Source: Croceicoccus estronivorus (GTDB lineage: Bacteria > Pseudomonadota > Alphaproteobacteria > Sphingomonadales > Sphingomonadaceae). Taken from it: a stretch of DNA of 64,000 nucleotides. The translations under genes and the position numbers were made by a program. Position 1 is the first letter of the stretch. Each line of letters begins with the position of its first letter. The notes below the pieces were generated by a model, which saw nothing but the letters and a program-made list of their open reading frames with translations, was not told the DNA's origin and did not search any database. Below, piece after piece: positions 17,230 through 34,906 of this stretch. The stretch is taken from assembly GCF_001625325.1 (NCBI RefSeq), contig NZ_JRQQ01000003.1, forward strand, positions 62,001-126,000, in the 5' to 3' direction.

Positions 17230-18357
17230 ATGAAGCAGATTGATCAACGCATAAGCGAGCGCATGGAGATTTTGCGGACGCTGCTGATTTTCGGCATCGT
17301 CCTGTTGCACGTGCCGCCGGCGCTGATGGCCTCGGATATTGGGCACGACCCCTTCAATCTGTTCAAGTATGGCGTCTCCCGTGGTCTGTTCAGGGCCACG
17401 GTTCCGGTGTTGACCTGCATTTCGGGCTATCTGCTGTTTTGCGATGCGGCCCGGTTCGACTACCGGCGGACAGTGGCAGGCAAGGCCCGGCGTATCCTGT
17501 TTCCTTTCCTGTTGTGGAACGTGCCGCTTGCGGCCCTGCTCTATCTGATTCAGCGTGCGGGGCTTTTAGGCCATGATTTCCGGCTGGAACTGGTTCCATT
17601 CGATCTGAAAGTGTTCGCAGACGCGGCCCTGGCCTTGACGAATGCGCCGGTGAACTATCCGCTGGATTTCTTGCGGGACCTGTTCGTCATCTTCCTGCTC
17701 TCTCCGATCTTCCTCTGGCTGATCCGGAAGGCGCCATGGATCGGCTTGCTGGCAGTCGCGGCGATATTCCTGAACGACTGGGACGGTTTGCTGATCCTGC
17801 GGAGCACAATGCCCGTTTGCTTCTATGTCGGGGGAATGGCTGCCGTGTATCACTGGAAACTCGACCGGATGGACAGATTGTGGCCGCTCGCTCTCTCTGC
17901 CCTGATCGCGGCTTCTGCTGTCATCGCGCTTCGAGGTATCGAAAATGTCGAGTGGTTCCGGCTGCTTTCACCGCCGCTGGTATGGGTGGCCGCCGCCCCG
18001 CTCACGGGCTCTGCAGTCGGCAATTGGCTGAAGCGCCGGGGCAGCGACAGTTTCTTCCTCTTCCTTTCGCATGGGCCGGTTCTTCTCGCGACATATATTG
18101 CCTATCAGATGATGGGCGAACCGTTCCCTTACCCCTTGTACTGGATTGGTGCGCCAATTCTGGTTTGCGCTACGATTCTGACGATCAATCGCGGGTTGAA
18201 GCAGGCAATGCCACGTTTCGCTGCATTCCTGGTCGGAGACTTTGCAAGAATCGGTGTATTACGTGACAAAGACGGCCTTGCGGGCATTTCAGCGCCGGTC
18301 GATAGGCCCGGCGCCGTGAAAGGCGTATTCCTTGACAACCGGAAGGGCGAAGCCTAG
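17230..18357 (+). CDS. acyltransferase family 3 membrane protein
   Basis: A 375-residue integral membrane O-acyltransferase, of the family that acylates surface polysaccharides, glucans or lipids. Seen: about ten hydrophobic helices; an early ERMEILRTLLIFGIVLLHVP segment with the Arg and His typical of the catalytic first helix; and a FLFLSHGPVLL helix late in the protein. It lies between rplJL (-) and rpoB (+), a place where no such gene is normally found. It has no polysaccharide genes around it, so the substrate is unknown. The last 50 residues are hydrophilic. It could be called an OpgC- or OafA-like protein. Confidence 0.8.
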   Translation: MKQIDQRISERMEILRTLLIFGIVLLHVPPALMASDIGHDPFNLFKYGVSRGLFRATVPVLTCISGYLLFCDAARFDYRRTVAGKARRILFPFLLWNVPLAALLYLIQRAGLLGHDFRLELVPFDLKVFADAALALTNAPVNYPLDFLRDLFVIFLLSPIFLWLIRKAPWIGLLAVAAIFLNDWDGLLILRSTMPVCFYVGGMAAVYHWKLDRMDRLWPLALSALIAASAVIALRGIENVEWFRLLSPPLVWVAAAPLTGSAVGNWLKRRGSDSFFLFLSHGPVLLATYIAYQMMGEPFPYPLYWIGAPILVCATILTINRGLKQAMPRFAAFLVGDFARIGVLRDKDGLAGISAPVDRPGAVKGVFLDNRKGEA

Positions 18358-18360
18358 TTG
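18332..18360 (+). promoter_or_regulatory. candidate sigma-70 promoter for rpoBC
   Basis: TTGACA (18332-18337), 17 bases, TAGTTG (18355-18360). It overlaps the end of the acyltransferase gene and lies about 175 bases upstream of rpoB. The -35 is consensus and the -10 is weak, so the call is tentative. Confidence 0.3.
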
Positions 18361-18533
18361 GACAAATCCAACCCTGTCTCCACGGGAAATGGCCAGAAAT
18401 AGCGCGGTTGGCCGGTCGAATAGTGGGAAGGGTAATGAATCAGGCGACGCTGTTAGCCGCGGGATCATGTGATCCTGTGGCTTTTGTCGTTTGATGCGCT
18501 GCTCCAGATATTTGAAGCAAGGCGAGATTATTC

Positions 18534-22712
<4,179 letters not shown>

Positions 22713-22789
22713 GGATCAGCCGGGCGGTCCGCAGATCGCCCGCTTCCTTCTTCACCACGACGATTTCACCCGTTTAGGGATGTGAAAAA

Positions 22790-27103
<4,314 letters not shown>

Positions 27104-27142
27104 GGTTCCCGTCACTTTCGCCAGCTCATAGCTGATATGCAG

Positions 27143-27180
27143 ACCCCGCCGGAAGCATGGCTTTCGGCGGGGTTTCTGTT
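27143..27180 (+). terminator. rho-independent terminator of rpoBC
   Basis: ACCCCGCCG pairs with CGGCGGGGT, extended inward by GAAGC/GCTTT pairing around ATG, and is followed by TTTCTGTT. It starts about 40 bases after the rpoC stop. Confidence 0.85.
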
Positions 27181-27225
27181 AGGCTCGACCGATGTCGCCC
27201 CGGACATACCGGGACCTGGCTTATC

Positions 27226-27795
27226 CTAGATAATTCCGGCAGTTTGCAGGAGCAGCCACAGCCCGATGGCGAGGAACAGCAATGCGGTCACGATTCTGAC
27301 CGTGGTCAGCGGGACACGTTTGATCAGTTCGTTGCCAAGGAACACCGCAGGCACGTTTGCGATCATCATGCCGATGGTGGTTCCCGTCATGACCGCAAGC
27401 ACACTGTGGAACTGCGCACCCAGAGCGATGGTTGCGATCTGCGTCTTGTCGCCCATCTCGATAAAGAAGAATGCGATCAGGGTGGTGACGAAGGCGCCAA
27501 AGCGGGATGGCTTTTGTTCGTCTTCCTTCAGCTTGTCGGGAATCAGTGTCCAGCCTGCCATGAGAATGAAAGAGATCGCCACGAGATAGCGAAACCACTG
27601 GCCATCAATCAGCGATGCCGCCTGCGCACCGACCAGTGCAGCGAGGAAGTGATTGGCCAGTGTCGCGCCGAAGATGCCGAAGATGATGGGCACAGGCCGC
27701 TTGAACCGGGTTGCCAGCACGATGGCCAGCAATTGGGTCTTGTCGCCGATTTCGGCGAGCGCGACCACCGCTGTGGAGGTGAGCAGGGCTTCCAT
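27226..27795 (-). CDS. TMEM165/GDT1 family cation (Mn) exporter
   Basis: A 189-residue inner-membrane protein of the GDT1/UPF0016 family, which exports Mn2+ or exchanges Ca2+/Mn2+ for protons. Seen: two copies of the family motif ExGDKTQ (AEIGDKTQLLAIVLATRF near residue 15 and FIEMGDKTQIATIALGAQF near 113), six hydrophobic helices in two inverted halves, and a hydrophilic central linker with KLKEDEQKPS. The ATG at 27795 is chosen because the hydrophobic start and motif follow it; the frame stays open far upstream but crosses the riboswitch and nadE. Control by the upstream yybP-ykoY riboswitch, which senses Mn2+, strongly supports manganese efflux as its role. Confidence 0.92.
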   Translation of the reverse strand: MEALLTSTAVVALAEIGDKTQLLAIVLATRFKRPVPIIFGIFGATLANHFLAALVGAQAASLIDGQWFRYLVAISFILMAGWTLIPDKLKEDEQKPSRFGAFVTTLIAFFFIEMGDKTQIATIALGAQFHSVLAVMTGTTIGMMIANVPAVFLGNELIKRVPLTTVRIVTALLFLAIGLWLLLQTAGII

Positions 27796-27869
27796 GAAAT
27801 GATACTCCGGGCCGGGCGAACAACAAGACAATGACATCGCCCCTCCCGCCCAGCCAGGCGGAGGTGCAA

Positions 27870-27980
27870 CGCCATTGGTCTCGCCCGAACGGTGTCCCGC
27901 TCCCTGTATGCCATGACCTCTCGGCCAAGTATGTTGACATGCAGGCCCGCCTGTCGGCGGCTGGCTACTCCCCAGATGAC
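27870..27980 (-). ncRNA. yybP-ykoY manganese riboswitch
   Basis: On the minus strand the RNA begins with CTGGGGAGTAGCC (about 27976-27964). It continues through GCATGTCAACATACTTGGCC and ATGGCATACAGGG, and ends with GGGCGAGACC (about 27886-27877). GGGGAGTAGC at the 5' side and GCGAGACC at the 3' side are the signature strands of the yybP-ykoY family, which pair around a Mn2+-binding core. It lies about 80 bases upstream of the GDT1-type exporter start. Downstream stems (CCTCCGCCTGG/GGGCGGGAGG) could form the expression platform. Confidence 0.88.
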
Positions 27981-28116
27981 AGACAGCCTCTCTATGAAAG
28001 TGAAACCGAAACTGCAAGCGGCATGGGCAGCACCCGCAAGCATGGGAATGCCAGGATGATGGCCTGAGCCCCGTTTTTTCCTTCCCCACCGGGGCAGCGC
28101 CTCCTAGACGAGCAGA

Positions 28117-29772
28117 ATGACCGATACACTCTCGATCACGCTCGCCCAGGTAAACCAGTCCGTGGGTGACATTGCTGGCAACGCCAGCGAAATGCTGGCC
28201 ATGCGGGCTCGCGCCGGCAAGGTTGACCTTGTCGCCTTCCCCGAAATGCAATTGATCGGTTATCCGGCGGAGGATCTGATCCTCAAGCCGTCGCTGATCG
28301 AACGGGCGCAGGCCGAACTGGAACAGTTGGCGCAAGTCACCAATGACGGTGGGCCCGGCATGCTGGTGGGCAGCGTGTTCGTACGCGATGGCGCATTGCA
28401 CAATGGGGTGGCAGTGCTGGATGGCGGCAAGGTCACTGCCGTGCGTTTCAAGCACGAACTGCCGAATTACGGTACATTCGATGAAAAGCGCCTGTTCGCT
28501 CCCGGCCCCTTGCCGGAACCGGTGCTGTTCCGCGGTGCGATGCTCGGCCTGCCTATCTGCGAGGATATCTGGCATCCGGACGTATGCCGTCATCTGGCCG
28601 ACTTCGGAGCAGGATTGTTCGTCTGCATCAACGGCAGCCCGTATGAAATCGAAAAGGATGTCCTGCGGATCGAAGGCGTGGCCAAACGCCGGGCTGCGGA
28701 TACCGGTTTGCCGCTCGCCTATCTCAATCGCGTCGGCGGGCAGGACGAACTGGTGTTTGACGGTGCCAGCTTCGTGGTCAATGGAGATGGGCGGCTGGCT
28801 GTCCAACTGGCCGACTGGGAAGTGCGCGAAACGCGCACGAACTGGACCCGCACCGCACGCGGCTGGAACTGTGACCGGGGAACGATTGAACCGCTCGCCG
28901 ACCATCCGGAGGATGTCTATTGCGCGATGGTCCTTTCCCTGCGTGATTACGTCAACAAGAACGGCTTTCCCGGCGTGGTACTCGGCCTGTCGGGCGGGAT
29001 CGATTCGGCGGCCTGCGCGGCCATTGCGGTCGATGCCCTGGGGGCTGACCGCGTGTGGTGCGTCATGTTGCCCAGCCGCTATACGAGCCAGTCGAGCCTG
29101 GACGATGCGAAGGCCTGTGCCGAAGCGCTTGGTTGCCGTTATTCGACTATCCCGATCCAACCTGCGGTGGATGGGTTCGACGCGATGCTGGCGGGCGAGT
29201 TTGCCGAAACGGAAGCGGGGCTTACGGAAGAAAACATTCAATCGCGCATTCGCGGTGTGACTTTGATGGCATTGTCGAACAAGTTCGGGCCGATGCTGAT
29301 GACCACCGGCAACAAGAGCGAGATGAGCGTCGGCTACGCCACGATCTATGGCGATATGGCAGGTGGCTATAACCCGCTGAAGGATGCCTACAAGATGACG
29401 GTGTTTGCCGTTTCCGACTGGCGCAACAAGCACAAGTCAAAGATCGGCATGGGGCCGGGCGGGGAGGTGATTCCCCAGAATATCCTGGATAAACCGCCCA
29501 GCGCCGAATTGCGGCCGGATCAGAAGGATGAGGATTCCCTGCCGCCCTATCCTGTGCTGGACGACATTCTGCTGGGTCTGGTGGATCATGAAAAAAGCGT
29601 GGAACAGATTGTCGCGGAAGGGCATGATCGGGACACGGTGGTGCGGATCGAACGGCTGCTGCATCTTGCTGAATACAAGCGGCGCCAGGCTCCGCCGGGA
29701 GTGAAGCTGGGCGCGCGGAATTTCGGGCGTGACCGGCGTTATCCGATCACGCACAAGTTTCGCAGCGGCTAG
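28117..29772 (+). CDS. nadE: glutamine-dependent NAD+ synthetase
   Basis: A 551-residue enzyme that makes NAD+ from deamido-NAD+ with ATP, using ammonia from glutamine. Seen: an N-terminal nitrilase-fold glutaminase domain (about 1-260) with AFPEMQLIGYPAEDL (Glu), FKHELPNYGTFDEKR (Lys) and LPICEDIWHP (Cys), then the synthetase domain with the ATP-pyrophosphatase loop GLSGGIDSA near 290 and TTGNKSEMSVGYATIYGDMAGG. The two-domain form is the usual one in alphaproteobacteria. It diverges from the riboswitch-controlled exporter, with about 140 bases between its start and the 5' end of the riboswitch. Confidence 0.97.
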   Translation: MTDTLSITLAQVNQSVGDIAGNASEMLAMRARAGKVDLVAFPEMQLIGYPAEDLILKPSLIERAQAELEQLAQVTNDGGPGMLVGSVFVRDGALHNGVAVLDGGKVTAVRFKHELPNYGTFDEKRLFAPGPLPEPVLFRGAMLGLPICEDIWHPDVCRHLADFGAGLFVCINGSPYEIEKDVLRIEGVAKRRAADTGLPLAYLNRVGGQDELVFDGASFVVNGDGRLAVQLADWEVRETRTNWTRTARGWNCDRGTIEPLADHPEDVYCAMVLSLRDYVNKNGFPGVVLGLSGGIDSAACAAIAVDALGADRVWCVMLPSRYTSQSSLDDAKACAEALGCRYSTIPIQPAVDGFDAMLAGEFAETEAGLTEENIQSRIRGVTLMALSNKFGPMLMTTGNKSEMSVGYATIYGDMAGGYNPLKDAYKMTVFAVSDWRNKHKSKIGMGPGGEVIPQNILDKPPSAELRPDQKDEDSLPPYPVLDDILLGLVDHEKSVEQIVAEGHDRDTVVRIERLLHLAEYKRRQAPPGVKLGARNFGRDRRYPITHKFRSG

Positions 29773-29785
29773 GATGCCGTTACAC

Positions 29786-29845
29786 GGCACGGTGGGAAGC
29801 CGTGCCTGGACGAAATGACGGGTGATTGCCGTTTTTGAAAAACGG
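29786..29845. repeat. hairpin and palindrome between nadE and gltX
   Basis: GGCACGG (29786-29792) pairs with CCGTGCC (29800-29806), possibly a weak terminator for nadE. Then CCGTTTTT-G-AAAAACGG (29829-29845) is a perfect 8-1-8 palindrome about 40 bases before gltX and could be a protein-binding site. Function is not known. Confidence 0.45.
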
Positions 29846-29883
29846 GATCCCACTTTTTCACACGATGCTTTAACGGCAGAGCC

Positions 29884-31212
29884 ATGACAGTCATTACCCG
29901 TTTCGCTCCGTCGCCCACCGGGCGGCTCCACGTCGGCAATATTCGTACCGCGCTCCACAACTGGTTGCTTGCGAAAAAGCAGGGCGGGCGTTTCCTCCTG
30001 CGGATCGACGATACCGATAGCGAACGCAGCCGCGAAGAATACGTCGATGCGATCCGCGAAGATCTCGCATGGCTGGGGATCGAGCCGGACGGCGAAGAAC
30101 GGCAGTCGCAACGTTTCACGCATTACGAGGCGGCATTCGCCAGATTGGCCGACGCCGGGCGGATCTATCGCTGTTATGAAACCGCGCAGGAACTGGACCT
30201 CAAACGCAAGATCCTCCTCGGGCGGGGGTTGCCGCCAATTTACGATCGTTCCGCCCTGGCTCTGACGGAAGCGGACCATGCAGAGAAAGCCGCAGAAGGC
30301 GTCGCCCCGCACTGGCGCTTCAAACTGGACCGGGAAGAACCGATCACCTGGGAGGACGGCATTCGCGGCCCGCAGCAATTCGATGCGGCGCAACTGTCCG
30401 ATCCGGTCATCCGCCGGGCCGACGGCTCATGGCTCTACATGTTGCCGAGTGCAGTCGACGATGTCGAAATGGGTGTGACGGATGTCCTCCGCGGCGAAGA
30501 TCACGTCTCGAACACTGCCGTGCAAATCCAGATGTTTACGGCGCTTCAGGCGAAACCTCCCCGCTTCGCGCATGAAGCGTTGCTGGTCGGTAGTGAAGGG
30601 AAGTTGTCGAAACGCCTCGGTGCCCTCGGTGCGCATGCATTGCGCGAACAGGGTATCGAACCGGAAGCACTCGTTGCACTGCTGGCGCGGCTGGGCACGT
30701 CGCAGCCGGTCGAACCTGTCGTCGATCCCACGCTGTTGATTGCGGGCTTCGATCTTTTGACATTCGGACGGGCCCCGGCTCGTTTCGACGAGGCGGAGCT
30801 GGAACGGTTGAATGCCGCAGTGGTCCACCAACTGCCATTTGCCAAAGTGAAAGGCCGCCTTCCCTCGGGGATGGACGAAGCGGGTTGGGAAGCCATCCGT
30901 CCCAACCTGGCCCACGTTGCTGAAGCGGCAGACTGGTGGGAGGTAGTAACCGGTCCGATTGCTCAGCCCGATTTCGACGCCGAAACGCAAGTCTATCTCG
31001 GACAGGCGGCGCAGTCGCTCGCATGGAGCGAAGATCCGTGGCGCAGTTTGACCGGCGCCCTGAAAGAGGCAACGGGGCGCAAGGGCAAGGCCTTGTTCCT
31101 GCCGCTCCGTCAGGCACTTACGGGGCGCGATCACGGGCCCGACATGGCGGCTTTGCTGCCGCTTATAGGGGAGAGCGAAGCCCGCGCCCGGTTGGAACGG
31201 GCGGCGGGCTGA
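29884..31212 (+). CDS. gltX: glutamyl-tRNA synthetase
   Basis: A 442-residue class I aminoacyl-tRNA synthetase that charges tRNA with glutamate. Seen: the HIGH-type motif PSPTGRLHVGNIRTALHNW, the KMSKS-type motif GKLSKRLG at about 240, and FLLRIDDTD. The usual Cys-rich zinc site is absent: only one Cys remains in the RCYETAQELDLKR segment. Many alphaproteobacteria carry two gltX genes, one for tRNA-Glu and one that misacylates tRNA-Gln for the GatCAB route; which type this is cannot be decided here. Its TGA abuts the stop of the convergent pyk gene with no gap. Confidence 0.95.
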   Translation: MTVITRFAPSPTGRLHVGNIRTALHNWLLAKKQGGRFLLRIDDTDSERSREEYVDAIREDLAWLGIEPDGEERQSQRFTHYEAAFARLADAGRIYRCYETAQELDLKRKILLGRGLPPIYDRSALALTEADHAEKAAEGVAPHWRFKLDREEPITWEDGIRGPQQFDAAQLSDPVIRRADGSWLYMLPSAVDDVEMGVTDVLRGEDHVSNTAVQIQMFTALQAKPPRFAHEALLVGSEGKLSKRLGALGAHALREQGIEPEALVALLARLGTSQPVEPVVDPTLLIAGFDLLTFGRAPARFDEAELERLNAAVVHQLPFAKVKGRLPSGMDEAGWEAIRPNLAHVAEAADWWEVVTGPIAQPDFDAETQVYLGQAAQSLAWSEDPWRSLTGALKEATGRKGKALFLPLRQALTGRDHGPDMAALLPLIGESEARARLERAAG

Positions 31213-32667
31213 TCAAGCCTTTTTCCGGTCCAGTTCGTGGCCCGAAAGGGTGACGATATGCAGCAGGTTGGTCGATCCCGGTGTGCCGAAAGGCACGCCG
31301 GCCAGAGCAATCAGTTTCGACCCGGCCTTGCCGAACCCATGACGTAAGGCCATGCGTTTGCCCTTGGCGATCATTTCCTCGAAACTGCCGATATCGCGCG
31401 TGGGTACGGCCTGTGCGCCCCAGACGAGACACATGCGCCGTGCGGTCTCGATCGAGGGTGTCAGCACGAGGACGGGCACGCCGGGGCGTTCGCGGGCCAC
31501 ACGGCGGGCGGTCGAACCCGAACCGGTAAACACGACCACTGCGGTAATGGGCATGTTTTCCGCAATCGTCATGCAGGCATGGCTGAGAGCGTCGGCAGTG
31601 GTGGGATCGGGCATCGTTTCAAGGAAATGCACGCGGGCCTTGTAGCCAGGATCGCGTTCCACTTCGCTGGCGATACGATGCATGATCGCAACGGCTTCCT
31701 CCGGCCAGCTGCCTGCCGCGGTTTCAGCCGAAAGCATCACGGCGTCGGCTCCGTCATAGACGGCGTTGGCCACGTCGGAGACTTCGGCGCGTGTCGGGGC
31801 AGGGCTTTCGATCATCGATTCGAGCATTTGCGTTGCCACGATCACCGGTTTGCCTTGCGTGCGCGCGGCATTGACGATCCGCTTTTGCAGCGGAGGCACT
31901 TCTTCCGGGTTTAGTTCTACGCCCAGATCGCCGCGGGCCACCATCACGGCGTCCGACAATTCGATGATCTCGGAAAGACGCTGCACCGCCTGAGGCTTTT
32001 CGATCTTGGCGCAGAGCGCGCCGTAGCCACCCATCAACCGCCTCGCTTCGGCAAGGTCTTCCGGCCGCTGGACAAACGACAGGGCGATGCAGTCCGCACG
32101 ATGTTGGACTGCAAAGGCCAGGTCTTTGCGGTCCTTTTCCGTCAAGGCAGGGATTGGCACTTCCGCGTCGGGAATGTTCACGCCCTTGCGGTCGGAAATC
32201 ACGCCGCCGACTTCCGCCGAACAGAGGATCGCATCGGAATCGGCCCTGATGACGCGCAGACGGATCTTGCCGTCATTGATCAGCAGCCGTTGCCCCTTGT
32301 CGAGCAACTCGAACAATTCCGGGTGCGGCAGGCAGACGCGATTCTCATCGCCGGGTTCGGGATTGCGGTCGAGCGTGAAATGGGCGCTGTGACGGATTAC
32401 CGCCTGCCCGTCCTTGAATGTTCCGACGCGTAGCTTGGGGCCTTGCAGGTCGCACAGGATTGCGATCGGCCGATGAAATTCCTTTTCCAGCGCGCGGATA
32501 GCGGCAATCGTTTCCGCATGAGTCGCCTGATCGCCGTGGCTCATGTTGATACGAAAGGCGTCAGCCCCGGCGAGCAACAGCTTGCGGAGCATTTCGGGCT
32601 CGCGGCTGGCCGGACCGACCGTTGCGAGAATCTTGACCTTGCGGCCGCGTGGTTCGAGTTTTGCCAT
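31213..32667 (-). CDS. pyk: pyruvate kinase
   Basis: A 484-residue glycolytic enzyme that converts phosphoenolpyruvate and ADP to pyruvate and ATP. Seen: KILATVGPASREPEML, RINMSHG, the Mg/K site with CDLQGPKLRVG, the catalytic KIEKPQAVQRLSEIIELSDAVMVARGDLGVE segment, and TQMLESMIESPAPTRAEVSDVANAVYDGADAVMLS. The C-terminal allosteric domain is complete. In sphingomonads, which mostly use the Entner-Doudoroff route, this enzyme still performs the last step. It is convergent with gltX and stands as a single gene. Confidence 0.97.
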   Translation of the reverse strand: MAKLEPRGRKVKILATVGPASREPEMLRKLLLAGADAFRINMSHGDQATHAETIAAIRALEKEFHRPIAILCDLQGPKLRVGTFKDGQAVIRHSAHFTLDRNPEPGDENRVCLPHPELFELLDKGQRLLINDGKIRLRVIRADSDAILCSAEVGGVISDRKGVNIPDAEVPIPALTEKDRKDLAFAVQHRADCIALSFVQRPEDLAEARRLMGGYGALCAKIEKPQAVQRLSEIIELSDAVMVARGDLGVELNPEEVPPLQKRIVNAARTQGKPVIVATQMLESMIESPAPTRAEVSDVANAVYDGADAVMLSAETAAGSWPEEAVAIMHRIASEVERDPGYKARVHFLETMPDPTTADALSHACMTIAENMPITAVVVFTGSGSTARRVARERPGVPVLVLTPSIETARRMCLVWGAQAVPTRDIGSFEEMIAKGKRMALRHGFGKAGSKLIALAGVPFGTPGSTNLLHIVTLSGHELDRKKA

Positions 32668-32729
32668 GGCCGTGCGCTATGGCACAGCTTTGCGGCAACT
32701 CAAGGACAGAGAGGAATAGGTATAAAATT

Positions 32730-33044
32730 ATGACGAATAAAATCGACCCGCTGGACCAGCTGCCCGATGACGTGGCCGCCACTGCCTTCCGGCACTTGGT
32801 GCGGCATTTGCGTATGCGCCACGATGCGCAGAATATCGACCTGATGGGGCTGGCCGGATTTTGCCGCAATTGCCTGGCCGACTGGATCAACGAAGCGGGA
32901 GCGGGGCTGGACAAGGCAACGGCTCGCGCAGTGATCCACGGCATGCCGGCCGGAGAATGGAAGGACAGATACCAGAGCGAGGCAAGCCCGGAACAGGTCG
33001 CGCGGATGGAGGAAAGCCTGAAGAAGAACGTGGATATGGGATAA
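32730..33044 (+). CDS. DUF1244 family protein
   Basis: A 104-residue conserved alphaproteobacterial protein of unknown function. Seen: FRHLVRHLRMRHDAQNIDLMGLAGFCRNCLADWINEA, which is the family hallmark with two Cys that could bind metal, then KATARAVIHGMPAGEWKDRYQ. The start ATG at 32730 is chosen because conserved sequence begins with its PLDQLPDD segment; AGGAATAGG lies upstream. It precedes the GapR-like gene by about 80 bases on the same strand and may share its transcript. Confidence 0.85.
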   Translation: MTNKIDPLDQLPDDVAATAFRHLVRHLRMRHDAQNIDLMGLAGFCRNCLADWINEAGAGLDKATARAVIHGMPAGEWKDRYQSEASPEQVARMEESLKKNVDMG

Positions 33045-33126
33045 GGCGCGACACCGCCTTCACCAGTGGCGCTGGCATCGCTATCAGCCTGATCTCGTGA
33101 TTCTCAACTGACCGGAGCATTTCCCG

Positions 33127-33363
33127 ATGGCCGAAGCCACCGATGACCGCCTGCGCCTCCTGATCGAGCGCGTCGAACGCCTCGAAGAAGAAAAGAAAGG
33201 CATCGCTGACGATATCCGCGACGTCTATGCCGAGGCGAAGGCCGTTGGCTATGATGTCAAGATCATGCGTCAGATCGTCCGGTTGCGGAAGATGAAGCCC
33301 GATGACCGGGCTGAAATGGAAGCGATCCTCGATACCTACAAGTCAGCGCTCGGCCTCGGCTGA
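33127..33363 (+). CDS. gapR: GapR-family DNA-binding protein (DUF2312)
   Basis: A 78-residue coiled-coil protein of the GapR family, a nucleoid-associated protein that clamps overtwisted DNA ahead of replication and transcription forks in Caulobacter. Seen: [47 protein letters not shown], the family's long helix with Lys/Arg on one face, ending in [11 protein letters not shown]. Length is as expected. The family is nearly confined to alphaproteobacteria. Whether it is essential here, as in Caulobacter, is inferred by family. Confidence 0.92.
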   Translation: MAEATDDRLRLLIERVERLEEEKKGIADDIRDVYAEAKAVGYDVKIMRQIVRLRKMKPDDRAEMEAILDTYKSALGLG

Positions 33364-33427
33364 TCTTGCCCACCTCCCGGGGACGGGGAGATAGCCCTGT
33401 CCCCCAGACGAAACGGAGCAGCTTGCA

Positions 33428-33778
33428 ATGGCCAATCCCTGGGACAGGAACGGAAGCGAACTGATCGTGACCACGACCCCATCGGTCGAAGGGCGGCCGG
33501 TCAGGCAATATCTCGGTATTGTGACGGGTGAGGTGATCGTCGGCGCCAATCTCTTTCGCGATCTCTTCGCTTCGATAACCGACATCGTCGGTGGGCGTTC
33601 GGGCAAGTATGAGGATGTCCTTGCGCGGGCGAGGGAGCAGGCGATTGGTGAAATGCGCATGAGAACGGCTGAGATGGGTGGCAATGCCGTAATCGGGGTC
33701 GATCTCGATTATGAAGTGCTGGGCCAGAACGGTTCGATGCTGATGGTCAGCGCCAGCGGGACCGCCGTCATCGTGTAA
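33428..33778 (+). CDS. YbjQ/UPF0145 family protein
   Basis: A 116-residue protein of the YbjQ (UPF0145) family, often labelled heavy-metal-binding, whose biochemical role is not established. Seen: [83 protein letters not shown] and the C-terminal SASGTAV. Family members form ring-like oligomers. It lies between gapR and yebC on the same strand. Confidence 0.9.
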   Translation: MANPWDRNGSELIVTTTPSVEGRPVRQYLGIVTGEVIVGANLFRDLFASITDIVGGRSGKYEDVLARAREQAIGEMRMRTAEMGGNAVIGVDLDYEVLGQNGSMLMVSASGTAVIV

Positions 33779-33895
33779 ATCGCGCCGGGCAACGAAGTCG
33801 ATTCGTGCGCTCTCGCGGCGGCGGTTGCCCTCATGCGCCTGCCCGGTGTAAGGGCGCCCATCGATTTTCCAAAGCTAGAGACAAAGACGAGAGCC

Positions 33896-34639
33896 ATGGC
33901 AGGCCATTCCAAATTCAAGAACATCATGCATCGCAAGGGCGCGCAGGATAAAAAGCGCTCGGCCATGTTTTCCAAGCTCAGCCGCGAAATCACCGTTGCG
34001 GCGAAAATGGGGGCACCCGATCCGGATATGAATCCGCGCCTGCGCCTGGCAGTCAACAATGCCAAGGCGCAATCGATGCCCAAGGACAATATCCAGCGCG
34101 CAATCGACAAGGCGTCTGCCAACGAAGGCGACGATTACGAAGAAGTGCGCTACGAAGGATACGGACCGGGCGGCGTCGCTCTGATTGTCGAGGCACTGAC
34201 GGACAACCGCAATCGCACGGCTACCAATGTTCGTACGGCCTTTTCCAAGAACGGTGGTAATCTCGGGGCATCCGGGGCGGTGAGTCACGGTTTCGAGCGT
34301 AAGGGACTGATCGAATATCCCGTCAGCGCAGGGGATGAGGAGAAAGTCCTCGAAGCGGCCATCGAAGCCGGGGCCGACGATGTGGAAAGCACGGAAGACG
34401 GCCACACGATCTGGACCGAGATGGAAGCTCTTCACGAAGTCGCCAGCGCGTTGGAAAAGGCGCTGGGCGAGGCTGAGAGTGTGAAGCTGGCTTGGAAACC
34501 GAATCTGACAGTCGATGTCGCTGAAAAAGAGGCGCAGACCCTGTTCAAGCTGATCGATGCGCTCGACGACGATGACGATGTGCAGACCGTGTGGGGCAAT
34601 TACGATGTCTCTGACGAAGTGATGGCGAATCTGGGCTAA
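33896..34639 (+). CDS. yebC: YebC/PmpR-type regulator or translation factor
   Basis: A 247-residue member of the YebC family, first described as transcriptional regulators and more recently linked to relief of ribosome stalling at proline-rich sequences. Seen: [32 protein letters not shown], the [14 protein letters not shown] segment, [23 protein letters not shown] and [13 protein letters not shown], all family hallmarks. The ATG at 33896 is the family start. In many genomes this gene lies next to ruvC, as it nearly does here, with only a desaturase gene between. Confidence 0.96.
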   Translation: MAGHSKFKNIMHRKGAQDKKRSAMFSKLSREITVAAKMGAPDPDMNPRLRLAVNNAKAQSMPKDNIQRAIDKASANEGDDYEEVRYEGYGPGGVALIVEALTDNRNRTATNVRTAFSKNGGNLGASGAVSHGFERKGLIEYPVSAGDEEKVLEAAIEAGADDVESTEDGHTIWTEMEALHEVASALEKALGEAESVKLAWKPNLTVDVAEKEAQTLFKLIDALDDDDDVQTVWGNYDVSDEVMANLG

Positions 34640-34719
34640 GCCTGCATCGCGGATACGTGCCCGGCTGGATGGCCGGGGCTGACGTAGGCCGGTTTGCGCC
34701 GATATTTTAACGCTGAATT

Positions 34720-34759
34720 GCAATTGCGCCGGGGGCTTCTGCCTTTCCGGCGCAATTGC
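34720..34759. repeat. 13-bp perfect inverted repeat
   Basis: GCAATTGCGCCGG (34720-34732) pairs perfectly with CCGGCGCAATTGC (34747-34759) around a 14-base loop. There is no T-run after it on the plus strand. It could be a terminator for yebC, a palindromic repeat element or a protein-binding site. Confidence 0.6.
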
Positions 34760-34906
34760 TGTTGGGCCTGACCTGCCTGGCCAGGGCTTGCGCGCACACC
34801 GGAGGGCTCGGCTCGTTAACTATTACACCTTAGGGTTTTAGCCTTTTACCATAGTTAATATTTCGTGTAGCTTTATTGCTTGACCCGGCTCTTGGGGGTG
34901 CAGGCA

